Shown here piece after piece: positions 1-8,600 of a stretch of 64,000 nt of DNA. Numbering within the stretch: the stretch's first letter is position 1; each line of letters starts with the position of its first letter. Location of the stretch: NCBI RefSeq assembly GCF_030730875.1, contig NZ_JAVAMA010000016.1:45248-109247 (forward strand), written 5' to 3'. The stretch comes from Sphingomonas sp. DG1-23. GTDB lineage: Bacteria; Pseudomonadota; Alphaproteobacteria; Sphingomonadales; Sphingomonadaceae. The notes beneath the pieces were generated by a model, which worked only from the letters and a program-made list of their open reading frames with translations, was not told where the DNA came from and did no database searches. The position numbers and the translations under genes were made by a program.

Positions 1-858
1 CGAGAGCCGATCTTCGTGCGCCGGGGCGGCACCGGGCCCGCCGTGCTTCTGCTGCACGGCTTCCCCCAAACCGGCCTGATGTGGCGTGAAGTCGCGCCGC
101 TGCTCGCAGCCGGCTTCACGGTCTTCGTCGCGGACTTGCCGGGATATGGGCGCAGTGGCTGCCCCCGCGACAGGGACGACCACGCCTCCATGTCCAAACG
201 CGCAATGGCTGCGACGCTCACACGCGCCATGGGAAATGCCGGGTACGAACGCTTCGCGATCATCGGCCATGACCGCGGCGGCCGCGTCGCCTATCGCGCG
301 GCTCTCGATCACCCCGATCGCATCTCGCATGTCGCCGTGCTCGATGTCGTCCCGACTTACGAAGTGTGGGACCGCGCAGACGCCCGCCTCGCCTTGGCGT
401 TCTGGCCATTCTCCCTGCTCGCGCAGCCGGCACCGCTCCCCGAACGTCTGATAGCGGCGGCGCCGGATGCCGTTGTCGACAATGCGATCACCCATTGGGG
501 ATCGTCGCCGGACGCATTTCCCGCCTGGATTCGCGAAGCCTATGTCGAGGCGCTGCGCGACCCCGCGCATGTCCACGCCATCTGTGAGGAATATCGCGCC
601 GCGGCGGGCGTGGATCGGGAGGTCGACAAAGCCGATCTCGACGCGGAGCATCGCATTGCCTGCCCGCTCCTGGCGCTATGGAGCGACCAGGGAGGACTCG
701 CGGCCTGGTATGAGGATGCGGGGGGACCGCTCGGCCTGTGGCGGCGCTGGGCCGATGCGGTGCAAGGCCAGCCGGTATCGGGTGGCCATTTCTTCCCCGA
801 GGAACATCCGGCCGGGACGGCGATGCTCCTCCGCAACTTTCTGACGCACCGCGGTTAA
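1..858 (+). CDS. Haloacetate dehalogenase-like alpha/beta hydrolase (5' truncated)
   Basis: The reading frame is open from the first base (R-E-P-I-F-V before the first possible GTG at 16), so the true start lies outside the window. The fold is alpha/beta hydrolase: an LLLHGFPQT oxyanion segment, then GHDRGGR with the nucleophile Asp (codon 271-273) and the two Arg that bind carboxylate in fluoroacetate dehalogenases, then VLDVVPTYE with the acid region, and catalytic His in GGHFFPEE (codon 787-789). By recall of characterised fluoroacetate dehalogenases, the His-Trp that cradles halide before SFLAQPAPLPE is here Pro-Phe (406-411). The family is firm; activity on fluoroacetate is doubtful. It could act on another haloacid or on an epoxide/ester. 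Confidence 0.8.
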   Translation, partial: REPIFVRRGGTGPAVLLLHGFPQTGLMWREVAPLLAAGFTVFVADLPGYGRSGCPRDRDDHASMSKRAMAATLTRAMGNAGYERFAIIGHDRGGRVAYRAALDHPDRISHVAVLDVVPTYEVWDRADARLALAFWPFSLLAQPAPLPERLIAAAPDAVVDNAITHWGSSPDAFPAWIREAYVEALRDPAHVHAICEEYRAAAGVDREVDKADLDAEHRIACPLLALWSDQGGLAAWYEDAGGPLGLWRRWADAVQGQPVSGGHFFPEEHPAGTAMLLRNFLTHRG

Positions 859-882
859 GGCTAGCGGCCCTGCGCGCGCTTT

Positions 883-1413
883 TCAGTCCTTGCCGAGCTT
901 GCCCTTGAGCGCAGCGGCAAGGGGACTCAGCGGCCCCGCATCCTCGTCGCTGATCACGCCGGCCTGCCGGAGCACTTCCGCCGCGTTCGGACTGCGCGGA
1001 AAGGGATCGAGCGCGAGCGCGAGGGTCTCCGCCGCCGCCTCGCCGAGATCCAGAACGCTCCCGATGTAAAACACGGTGTCCATCTCTTCCTCGTCGAGTT
1101 CGACATCGTCATGGCTTTCCTCTCCCTCGGGCTCGGGCAGGAAACGGATCGCGAAATCCTCGTCGATAGTCGCGGGCAGCGGATCGCCGGTGACGCCGCA
1201 GGACTGAGTCACCGCCGACGACAGATGGCCGGTCGCGAGAATTCCGATCGCGTCGCGGCGAAGCGCGAAGCGCGCGGCCAGCCGATCGATGCCGACCAGA
1301 TCGAAGCGCCGGGCGAGCGCGGCGCATTCTTCGGGCGTGGCTTCTATCTCGACGGCGGTTTCGCCGGCGCCGATCTGGTCGAGCCGATGCGGGCGCGGGA
1401 ATTCGGAGGTCAT
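883..1413 (-). CDS. YceD-family (DUF177) protein
   Basis: A 176-residue acidic protein of the DUF177/YceD family, whose members in many bacteria sit before rpmF and influence 23S rRNA or ribosome maturation. The recognisable core is ATGHLSSAVTQSCGVTGDPL, where the family keeps a C-x-C or single-Cys motif, followed by an acidic stretch (EGEESHDDVELDEEEMD) and the conserved tail in which LDPFPRSP precedes the end. Its start overlaps the stop of the upstream cytochrome chaperone gene by four bases (ATGA), so the two are translationally coupled. rpmF is not next to it here, which is usual in sphingomonads. The exact biochemical role is unknown. Confidence 0.8.
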   Translation of the reverse strand: MTSEFPRPHRLDQIGAGETAVEIEATPEECAALARRFDLVGIDRLAARFALRRDAIGILATGHLSSAVTQSCGVTGDPLPATIDEDFAIRFLPEPEGEESHDDVELDEEEMDTVFYIGSVLDLGEAAAETLALALDPFPRSPNAAEVLRQAGVISDEDAGPLSPLAAALKGKLGKD

Positions 1414-1922
1414 TGCGGCACCTCCCCGGCGAGGACGGCGGCGGTGGGCAGGGCCGCCAGCCTGTCGCGCAATCCGAGCAAGTGCGTCTCGACATGGGCC
1501 AGCGCGGCGTCGGTCGGCGGATGCCCGCGATAGAGGTTGCGAACCAGCGCCGGGCCCAGCCCGTCACCCGCCAGGCCGGCGCGATAGGCGTCGAGCCGGC
1601 CGCCGACCATGCCCATCATCCGCCCCATATGCTTGCCGACGACGATATCGCCGATGCCGATCTCGCGCAGTTGACCGTCCATGTCGTCGATGAAGCATTC
1701 GGCGAGCGCGGTGCTCGGCGCGATCGCTTGCGGATCGCTCTCGAGCCGCAGCAGCACCAGCGACAGAATCGCGGCGATCATGTCGAAGCGGCCGTCGATC
1801 GTGTCGGGAACTTCGCCTTGCAGATACCAATGCGGGGCGCGGCCGGCGGCGACGATCGCGTCATAGAGCTTCGGCGCCGTGCCGCGATCGGAGGCGCCGA
1901 ACAGGCGCTTGAGCAGTCCCAT
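1410..1922 (-). CDS. Ubiquinol-cytochrome c chaperone (CBP3-like)
   Basis: A 170-residue homologue of mitochondrial CBP3/UQCC1, the factor that helps cytochrome b and the bc1 complex assemble. The family pattern is seen in YDAIVAAGRAPHWYLQGEVPDTIDGRFDMI near the N-terminus and in ECFIDDMDGQLREIGIGDIVVGKHM in the middle, where family members read DMD..LRE.GVGDL.VGK. The ATG at 1922 is chosen because the longer open frame upstream has no family similarity and MGLLKRLFG matches the usual N-terminus. It is the first gene of a two-gene unit with the DUF177 gene and diverges from bamE across a 120-base gap that must hold both promoters. Confidence 0.87.
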   Translation of the reverse strand: MGLLKRLFGASDRGTAPKLYDAIVAAGRAPHWYLQGEVPDTIDGRFDMIAAILSLVLLRLESDPQAIAPSTALAECFIDDMDGQLREIGIGDIVVGKHMGRMMGMVGGRLDAYRAGLAGDGLGPALVRNLYRGHPPTDAALAHVETHLLGLRDRLAALPTAAVLAGEVPQ

Positions 1923-2042
1923 GTTGGTTCTTCGTCCGTGTGAAAGCGGGCGCGACCTTGTTTGGCCGCATTTTGCCGCATATTGAGGCGAATGGCGCGC
2001 GATGCAATGCGCGCCGGTGCTCGCGTTGCCCTGGAGATTTCG

Positions 2043-2522
2043 ATGCCCTTCCCCGTTCGCCTTGCCGGTTGCGCCGCGCTCCTCGCCGCCATGGGCAGCA
2101 CCGCCTGCGCGCCGATCAAGTCGCACCAGGGCTATGTGATCGACAAGGAGCTGGTCGATTCGGTGCAGCCCGGGGTCGATACCCGCGAATCGGTGATGCA
2201 GACGCTCGGCCGCCCGACGCTGACCAGCCAATTCAACCAGGGCGAATGGTATTACGTGTCGCGCGACAGCCGGAATTTCGGCTATAGCGATCCCAAGGTC
2301 CGCGAGCAGACCACGATCCGCGTACGCTTCGATGCGGCCGGCAACGTCGCCGCGGTCGACCGGATGAACCAGGATCTGATCGCATCGGTCGATCCCTACG
2401 GCAAGACCACCCCGACCCTCGGTCGCAAGCGCAGCTTCTTCAGCGATCTGTTCGGCAATATCGGCACGGTCGGCGCGCCGGGCACCGGCGGCGCGGGCGC
2501 ACCCGGTGGTTCGGGTCAGTAA
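2043..2522 (+). CDS. bamE: BamE (SmpA/OmlA) outer-membrane assembly lipoprotein
   Basis: A 159-residue protein with a hydrophobic leader ending at STAC|A, a weak lipobox, followed by a BamE domain: GYVIDKELVDSVQPGVDTRESVMQTLGRPT is the typical family opening (helix, then G-x-P), and the WYYVSRDSRNFGY strand pair follows. BamE is a periplasm-facing outer-membrane lipoprotein of the BAM complex that inserts beta-barrel proteins. The longer open frame starting at 1962 is rejected because the signal peptide starts at the ATG at 2043. The C-terminal 40 residues are Gly/Ala-rich and low in complexity, as in other sphingomonads. The divergent neighbour is the cytochrome chaperone gene. Confidence 0.88.
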   Translation: MPFPVRLAGCAALLAAMGSTACAPIKSHQGYVIDKELVDSVQPGVDTRESVMQTLGRPTLTSQFNQGEWYYVSRDSRNFGYSDPKVREQTTIRVRFDAAGNVAAVDRMNQDLIASVDPYGKTTPTLGRKRSFFSDLFGNIGTVGAPGTGGAGAPGGSGQ

Positions 2523-2622
2523 GCTTGCTGATTGCTGACCGCGGCATTCCCGCGCGGTTCAGCGAGCCTCCTCCAGAGTGCGAAGGTGCCGGAGAAAACC
2601 GGCCTGTGTCCGGAGGAACGAC

Positions 2623-3144
2623 ATGAAGAAGATCATCACCGCAGCCTTGCTGGCCGCCGTCGCGATGCCGGCGGTGGCGCTGCCGACCACAGCGAGCGCA
2701 CAATCGAACCGCGAGCTGCGCCGCGACCGTCAGGATATTCGCGAGGAACAGCGCGAGCTGCGCGACGCCCGCCGCCGCGGCGATCGCAGCGACATCCGCG
2801 ACGAGCGCCGCGACGTCCGCGAGGCCCGTCAGGAATATCGCGAGGATCTGCGCGACCGCAATCGCCGCTGGGGCGACAATGACTGGCGCGACTATCGCGG
2901 CCGCAACCGCGGCGTCTATGCCCGCGGCAATTGGCGCGCGCCGTTCGGCTATACCCGCTTCCGCAGCGGCGTGCGGATCGCGCCGAATTATTGGGGTTCG
3001 CGCTACGTCATCTCCGATCCGTGGCGCTATCGCCTGCCCTCGGCCGGCCGCTATCAGCGCTGGGTGCGCCATTATGACGACGTGCTGTTGATCGACACGC
3101 GCCGCGGCATCGTGATCCGGACGATCCCGGGCTTCTATTGGTAA
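2623..3144 (+). CDS. RcnB-like periplasmic protein with charged repeat region
   Basis: A 173-residue exported protein: signal peptide MKKIITAALLAAVAMPAVAL ending near ASA|Q, then about 60 residues extremely rich in Arg/Asp/Glu (RRDRQDIREEQRELRDARRR) that should form a long charged helix, then an RcnB-type C-terminus (YRLPSAGRYQRWVRHYDDVLLIDTRRGIVIRTI). RcnB of E. coli is a periplasmic protein needed for nickel/cobalt homeostasis; whether this relative binds metal is not shown. The ATG at 2623 is preceded by a good ribosome site (CGGAGGAACGAC). A GC-rich hairpin follows the stop. It stands alone as a single-gene unit. Confidence 0.72.
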   Translation: MKKIITAALLAAVAMPAVALPTTASAQSNRELRRDRQDIREEQRELRDARRRGDRSDIRDERRDVREARQEYREDLRDRNRRWGDNDWRDYRGRNRGVYARGNWRAPFGYTRFRSGVRIAPNYWGSRYVISDPWRYRLPSAGRYQRWVRHYDDVLLIDTRRGIVIRTIPGFYW

Positions 3145-3151
3145 AGCCCCA

Positions 3152-3178
3152 CCCCGGAGCGGCGGCGTCGCTCCGGGG
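3152..3178 (+). terminator. GC-rich hairpin after the RcnB-like gene
   Basis: A 9-bp perfect stem (CCCCGGAGC / GCTCCGGGG) with a 9-base loop lies eight bases after the RcnB-like stop. There are only two T residues after it, so it is a strong hairpin with a weak tail. It sits between convergent genes and could serve both directions. Confidence 0.6.
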
Positions 3179-3310
3179 TTCGGCCGCGCCGATTGCGGCA
3201 GCGCGGCCGGTGCCCGTGAGCACAGTCCCGAAAGGGGTAGGACCGCGCGATTGAACGCGCGAAAAAGCATTTCGCTCCCGTAGCGACTTTCGAATTTCGG
3301 CGGCCGAATT

Positions 3311-5554
3311 TCAGCGAATCGTGAAGAGGATCTGATCGACCACCCGGCCGCCGAGATCCACCAGCTTGAGCCGGTGCTGGCCGCGCCGCGGGAGGATCAG
3401 CGGCCGGGTATCGGCGGTGCCGAGATCGTCGCGATCGAGCAGCAGGCGATGCCCGGCGACTTCCCCTGCCACGGCGATCGCGAGGCGCTGGCGGTCGAGC
3501 GGAATATCGGGATCCAGCGCATAGACGCTTCCCGCCACCGGGTTGACGATGTGGGGGCGCCGTGCCGCGGCAGGCGCCGAGGCGACTTCGCTGAGCGCCG
3601 TACCCTTTATGAAATATTCGCGGCGCGGCTGCTCGATGCCTTCGGCAAAACGGATCGTCCGTGACTCGATCCCGGGCGGCGGTGGCGACGCTCTTCCGGG
3701 GGTGGCGCTGTGCAGTGCCATCATGACGTCACGCCAGACCGGCGCCGCGCCGCTGGTTCCCGAGACCGCGCGCATCGGATCGCCCTCGAGATTGCCCACC
3801 CAGACGCCGACCGTGAACCGGTCGCTGAAGCCGATGCACCAATTGTCGCGCATCGCCTTTGAGGTGCCCGTCTTGGCTGCCGCCCAGAATGGCAGCCGCA
3901 ACGCCGAATCGACTCCGAAGGTGCCGGCGCGGGCATTGGGATCGGCCAGAATGTCGGCGACGATCCATGCCGCCTCCGGCGAAACGATCTTCCGCAGCGG
4001 CGCCTTGTGCGTGGCGCGAGTAAGTCGCAGCGGCGACCAGCGTCCGCCGAGCGCGAGGCTGCGAAACGCAGCAACCTGTTCTAGCAAAGTCACTTCCGCC
4101 GAGCCCAGAGCGAGCGAATAGCCGTAATATTGGCCGTCCTCGACCAGCCCGCGATAGCCGGTATCCCATAGCCGGTCGCGAAACGCATCGACTCCGGTGA
4201 GCAGCAAGGCGCGCACCGCCGGCACGTTGAGCGACCCCGCCAGCGCGACCCGCGCCGAGACCGGCCCCTTGAACGCACGATCGTAATTTTGCGGGACGTA
4301 TAGCCCCGAAGCAGTGTCGAGCTGGACCGGCGAATCGTCGAGGATCGAAGCAGCGGTGAGATAGCCCTTCTCGATCGCCTGCGCGTAGAGGAACGGCTTG
4401 AGCGTCGAGCCCGCCTGCCGGTACGCCGACGCGCCGTCGACAGCGGCCGCAGTCGATTCGCCGCCGATCCCGCCGACATAAGCGAGCACGTCGCCGCTGG
4501 CATTGTCGACCACCACCACCGCGCCGTCGCGTGCGCGGGTGCCGCCCAGCCCCTGCAGCTGCCGCCGCAGCGCCGCGATCGCGACCGACTGGATCCGCGC
4601 GTCGAGCGTGGAGGTGATCCGTGCGCCGGGCTTGTCGAGCAGCTTGGCCGACAGATGCGGCGCGAGCCCCGGATCGAGCGCGAGGCTGCGCGCCGGCCCC
4701 AGCATCGACGCCGCTGCGCCGGCGAAACGGCTGCAATCCTTGTCGTGGCCGAGCGCGCAGGCGCGCCGCGCGACTTCGGTCGATCCCGCCCCCGGATTGG
4801 GCAGCAACGCCGCGAGCAGCAGCGCATCGTCGCGGGTGAGCGTCGCCGGGGTCTTGCCGAACAGCCCGAGCGCGGCGGCGGCGATCCCCTGCGCCTCGCC
4901 GCGAAAGCCGGCGAGGTTGAGATACGCCTCGAGGATCTGGTCCTTGCTCCAGCGCGCCTCGAGCCCTGCACCCGCGCGCATCTGGCGGAGCTTATCCCAT
5001 GTGCCGCGATGCCCCGGCGCGGCGAGCTCGGGGGCGAGATAGGCGGCGACCTGCATCGACAAGGTCGAGGCGCCGCGCGCGCGCTTGCCCTCGAGCCGGT
5101 CGCGGAGCGCGCCGCCCAGCGCCCACCAGTCGACGCCGTCATGGCTGCGGAAGCGCCGGTCCTCGGCGGCGACCAAGGTGTCGCGCGCGACTTGCGAGAC
5201 GTCGGCGAGCCGGACCCAGCCGAGCCGGCGCGCCCGATAATCGACGCGGCTGCTGTCTATCAGGCGACCGTTGCGGTCGTACAGCCAGGCTTCAGACGGC
5301 TTCCAGTTGGCGACCACCGCGGCATAGCCGGGCAGCGGCGGCGGGCGGGTGATCCATGACAGGGTGACGAAGGTGCCGATCAGCAGCGCGGCAGCGGCGA
5401 GCACGATGCGCATCGGGGTGAAGACCCCGCGCCAGCCGCGTTCGCGAAAAGCGGCGCGCTGGCCACGTGCCCATGCGGCGAGCGCTTCGGGGAAGCGGTC
5501 TATCCTGCCGGCGACGACGCCAAGTGCCGCCAGCAGATCTCCGAAACGACGCAT
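3311..5554 (-). CDS. pbpC: Penicillin-binding protein 1C
   Basis: A 747-residue bifunctional peptidoglycan synthase. After a single membrane anchor (about 49-68) comes the glycosyltransferase domain with catalytic Glu131 in AAEDRRF and RGASTLSMQ (160-168), then the transpeptidase with S383-x-x-K386 (GSTLKP), SLN at 441-443 and KTGTS at 561-565. The C-terminal ~90 residues (HIVNPVAGSVYALDPDIP...) match the BiPBP_C domain specific to PBP1C. All catalytic motifs are intact. It lies downstream of the alpha-2-macroglobulin gene on the same strand, the arrangement known from E. coli yfhM-pbpC, where the two are thought to act together in periplasmic defence and repair. A palindromic repeat separates them. 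Confidence 0.95.
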   Translation of the reverse strand: MRRFGDLLAALGVVAGRIDRFPEALAAWARGQRAAFRERGWRGVFTPMRIVLAAAALLIGTFVTLSWITRPPPLPGYAAVVANWKPSEAWLYDRNGRLIDSSRVDYRARRLGWVRLADVSQVARDTLVAAEDRRFRSHDGVDWWALGGALRDRLEGKRARGASTLSMQVAAYLAPELAAPGHRGTWDKLRQMRAGAGLEARWSKDQILEAYLNLAGFRGEAQGIAAAALGLFGKTPATLTRDDALLLAALLPNPGAGSTEVARRACALGHDKDCSRFAGAAASMLGPARSLALDPGLAPHLSAKLLDKPGARITSTLDARIQSVAIAALRRQLQGLGGTRARDGAVVVVDNASGDVLAYVGGIGGESTAAAVDGASAYRQAGSTLKPFLYAQAIEKGYLTAASILDDSPVQLDTASGLYVPQNYDRAFKGPVSARVALAGSLNVPAVRALLLTGVDAFRDRLWDTGYRGLVEDGQYYGYSLALGSAEVTLLEQVAAFRSLALGGRWSPLRLTRATHKAPLRKIVSPEAAWIVADILADPNARAGTFGVDSALRLPFWAAAKTGTSKAMRDNWCIGFSDRFTVGVWVGNLEGDPMRAVSGTSGAAPVWRDVMMALHSATPGRASPPPPGIESRTIRFAEGIEQPRREYFIKGTALSEVASAPAAARRPHIVNPVAGSVYALDPDIPLDRQRLAIAVAGEVAGHRLLLDRDDLGTADTRPLILPRRGQHRLKLVDLGGRVVDQILFTIR

Positions 5555-5563
5555 CAGCCTAGG

Positions 5564-5646
5564 TTCGTGCTCCTGCGGAAGCAGGAGCCCAGAGTCCCGA
5601 GCGCACGGCTTGCCGCCCTGGGCTCCTGCTTCCGCAGGAGCACGAA
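5564..5646. repeat. 29-bp perfect palindromic repeat between pbpC and the A2M gene
   Basis: The left arm 5564-5592 is the exact reverse complement of the right arm 5618-5646 (29 of 29 bases), around a 25-base loop. It fills the 111-base gap between the two genes. The arm begins TTCGTGCTCCTGCGGAAGCA. It looks like a dispersed palindromic element rather than a terminator, because there is no T tract and transcription must cross it if the two genes form one operon. Folded in RNA it would be a very stable hairpin that could lower pbpC expression or protect the upstream message. Confidence 0.85.
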
Positions 5647-5665
5647 GATATTACGATGCCACGCA

Positions 5666-8600
5666 TCACCGCTCCGCCACCGTCATCACCGCATTGGGCA
5701 GCTGTGCGCGGATTTCGGGCGAATACATCGCTTCGACGCGCGTCGCCGGCAGGCTGAACCGGCCCGCGGCATTGAGCCGCATCACGTAGGAGATCGTGAA
5801 GCTGCCGCGCGGCACCCAGCCATAATAAGCCCGCCACGAGCCCTGGCCGCGCTCGATCCAGTTGGGCGAGACGCCTTCGGCGGTTCCGGCTTGCTGGTTG
5901 AGCATTTCGGATTGGCCGCCAAGACTGCCGATCACCGTCGCGCCGCTCGGCACCGGATCGTTGATCACCACCCAGTTGCGTTCGGCCGAGGCCTCGACGC
6001 TGATCGTCACCTTGATCACGTCGCCGCGGGTGTGGCGCCCGGGCGCGAGCCCCTGCACCACGCTGACCTGCTTCGTCATCTTGTACCCGGCCATCAGCGG
6101 CTGGGTGAGCGGCACCGCCGCCTTGACCCGGACGAACGCCCACGGCCCCGCACCGCCCGACTGACGCATCACCAACGGCGTCGCCGCCGTCGGCAGCGGC
6201 AGGCTGAAGCTGCGCTGCGGCTCGAGCAAGGGCCAGGGGCGGCTGACGCTGGCGCTGCCGAGGCTGGCGGTGGTGATCCCCGCGATCGCCTCGGCCGGAT
6301 AGGCCGCCATGAATTTGCGCGCCGCGATCGTCCCCCAGGCGTTGCCGGTGGTGGTACCCCAATGACCGCGCTGCTGGCGCATCGCCACGCCGACCATCAT
6401 CTTGGGCGTGTCGGCCTGCCAGCCGGGGCGGCCGAGCGTCACCATCACTGCCTTGATCGCCGCTTCGTCGTCCGACGACATCAGCCACCACGGCATGTTG
6501 CCCTTGTCGCTCAAGTCGATCCGGGTGCCTTCATAGACCAATCGGGTGCGCAGCACCTGCTCGGCATCGGCGCGGAGCTGCGTGCCGTTGGCGAGGCCGG
6601 GCACCTTGGCCAAGGCTGCGAGATAATCGGCGAGCGACGAGGTCGGCATTTCGTTCGGCGCGATGCCGAGCTGGCCGAGCATCGCAGCGGTCGCCGCGCC
6701 CTGCCGCGCGAGCGCCGAGAATGCCGCGATCCGCTGGAGCCGGACATCGCCATAATCCTCGCGGCGCAGCCGACCGTCGAGCACTGCCTTCATCGCGTCG
6801 ATCGCCTTGGCGCGCGGGCCGTCGGGCAGCGGCAGCCCCGCCTCGGCGGTGATCGACAGGATATAGGCAGTGAGCGCTTCCGATCCCGCCCATTCGCCGG
6901 GGAAGTAACGCAGCAGCCCGTCACCGTCCTGATAGGCGGGAAGCTCGCCGGCAATGCCGTTCCACATGCCGGTGTCGCCGAGCGCGATCGCGCGCGAGGT
7001 GCGCTGCTCGAGGCAGCCATAGGGATAGGCCGCCATATAATCGCGCACCCCCTGCAGCGGCGGCGCGAGCGTGTCGGCCAAGGTCACGTCGACCATGCCC
7101 AAGCCCGGCAAAGCGCCCGCCGGCGGGGCGATCGAGAAGCTGGTGCCTTCGCCGACCCGGGCGAGCGTCGCCGCCCAGGTCTCGACCGGTACCGCGGGGA
7201 TCACGTCCTGCGCCACCGTCACCTTGTCGACTGCCTTGCCGTCGGCCGACCTGGCCGAGACGGTCCAGCTGAGCTGGCCCGCCGCGTTCGGCGCGGTGAG
7301 GTTCCAGCTGACCGGCGCGGCGCCGCCCGCCGGGATCTCGACGGTCAGCGGCTTGCCTTGGGCGACCGCCGGAGTGAGCGCGACCGTCGCGGTCACCCGC
7401 ATCGGCTTGTCCGATCCGTTGCGCAGCGTGAACATCGCCCCGAACGTGTCGCCGGTGCGCACCACCTGCGGCACGCCCGGATAGATGCTGAGATCCTGAT
7501 GGGTGCGGACGCTCGCTTCGCCGGTGCCGAAGAGTTGCGCGCCGTTGGTGGCGATCGCAACCAGCTTGAACGAAGTCAGCGCATCCGACAGTGGCACCTG
7601 CACTCGCGCGTGGCCCTTGTCGTCGAGCGGGACCTTGCCCTTCCACAGCAATACCGGCTGGAAATTCTCGCGGTTGAGCCCCGAGAGATCGCCGCCACCG
7701 CCGCCGCCGGCCTCGACCGCCTTCTTGCCGTAATGGCGCTTGCCGACCACCTGGGTCTGCGCCGTCGAGGTCAGCACCGAGATCGGCCGATCGCCCATCA
7801 TCGCCGTCAGCACGTCCCAGCTCTCATTGGGGGCGAGCTGGAGCAGCGCCTCGTCGACCGCAGCGAACGCCACGTCCGCCTCGCGTGCCGACGATCCGTC
7901 GGGGTTCTTCACCTGAATGTCGACGTTGGCCATGTCGCGCGCCGCATAGGTCGCCTTCTCGGCCTTGACCGCGACGCCGAGCCGATGCCCTTCCCAGCCG
8001 ACCTTCACCTTGGCGATGCCGAGCCGATACGCCGGCTTGGCGAGGTCGACCGTCGCGGTCGGCTTGCCGCCATCCTGCGAGAAGGGCAGTCCCCAATCGC
8101 GCGCAAGGTTCGAGCGCCAATTGGCGAAGCCCGAAACACGCCCGCGCACTGCCATCACCGAAACGTAGACGTCGGGCGCATAGGCGGCCGGCATCGGGAC
8201 TTCGATCACCGGATCCTTGCCGCTCAGCCCGACGACGAAGCTCGACAGCACGCCCTCCCGCTCGACCGTGACCAGTGCGGTGGCCTCGCGGAACGGCATG
8301 CGGACCTGGAATTTGGCGGTCTCGCCGGCCTTGTACTCGAGCTGCTCGGGGATGACGTCCATGCGGTCGCCATTGTCGCCGCCAAACCACCAATCGTCGT
8401 CGCCGACCAGCCAGGTCGAGCGCGTCGCGCGCGCGACATTGCCTTCTGCGTCCCTGGTCGTGGCGACGGCATAGACCTCGCCCGACACGCCCGGGTCGAG
8501 CTGGCAGCTCGCCAGCCCCTGCGCATCGGTCGTCGCGGAGCAGGTCGCGCCCAGCTTCGTCGTCTTCATCTGATTGTCGTACGCGTAGAAGCCGCCGATC

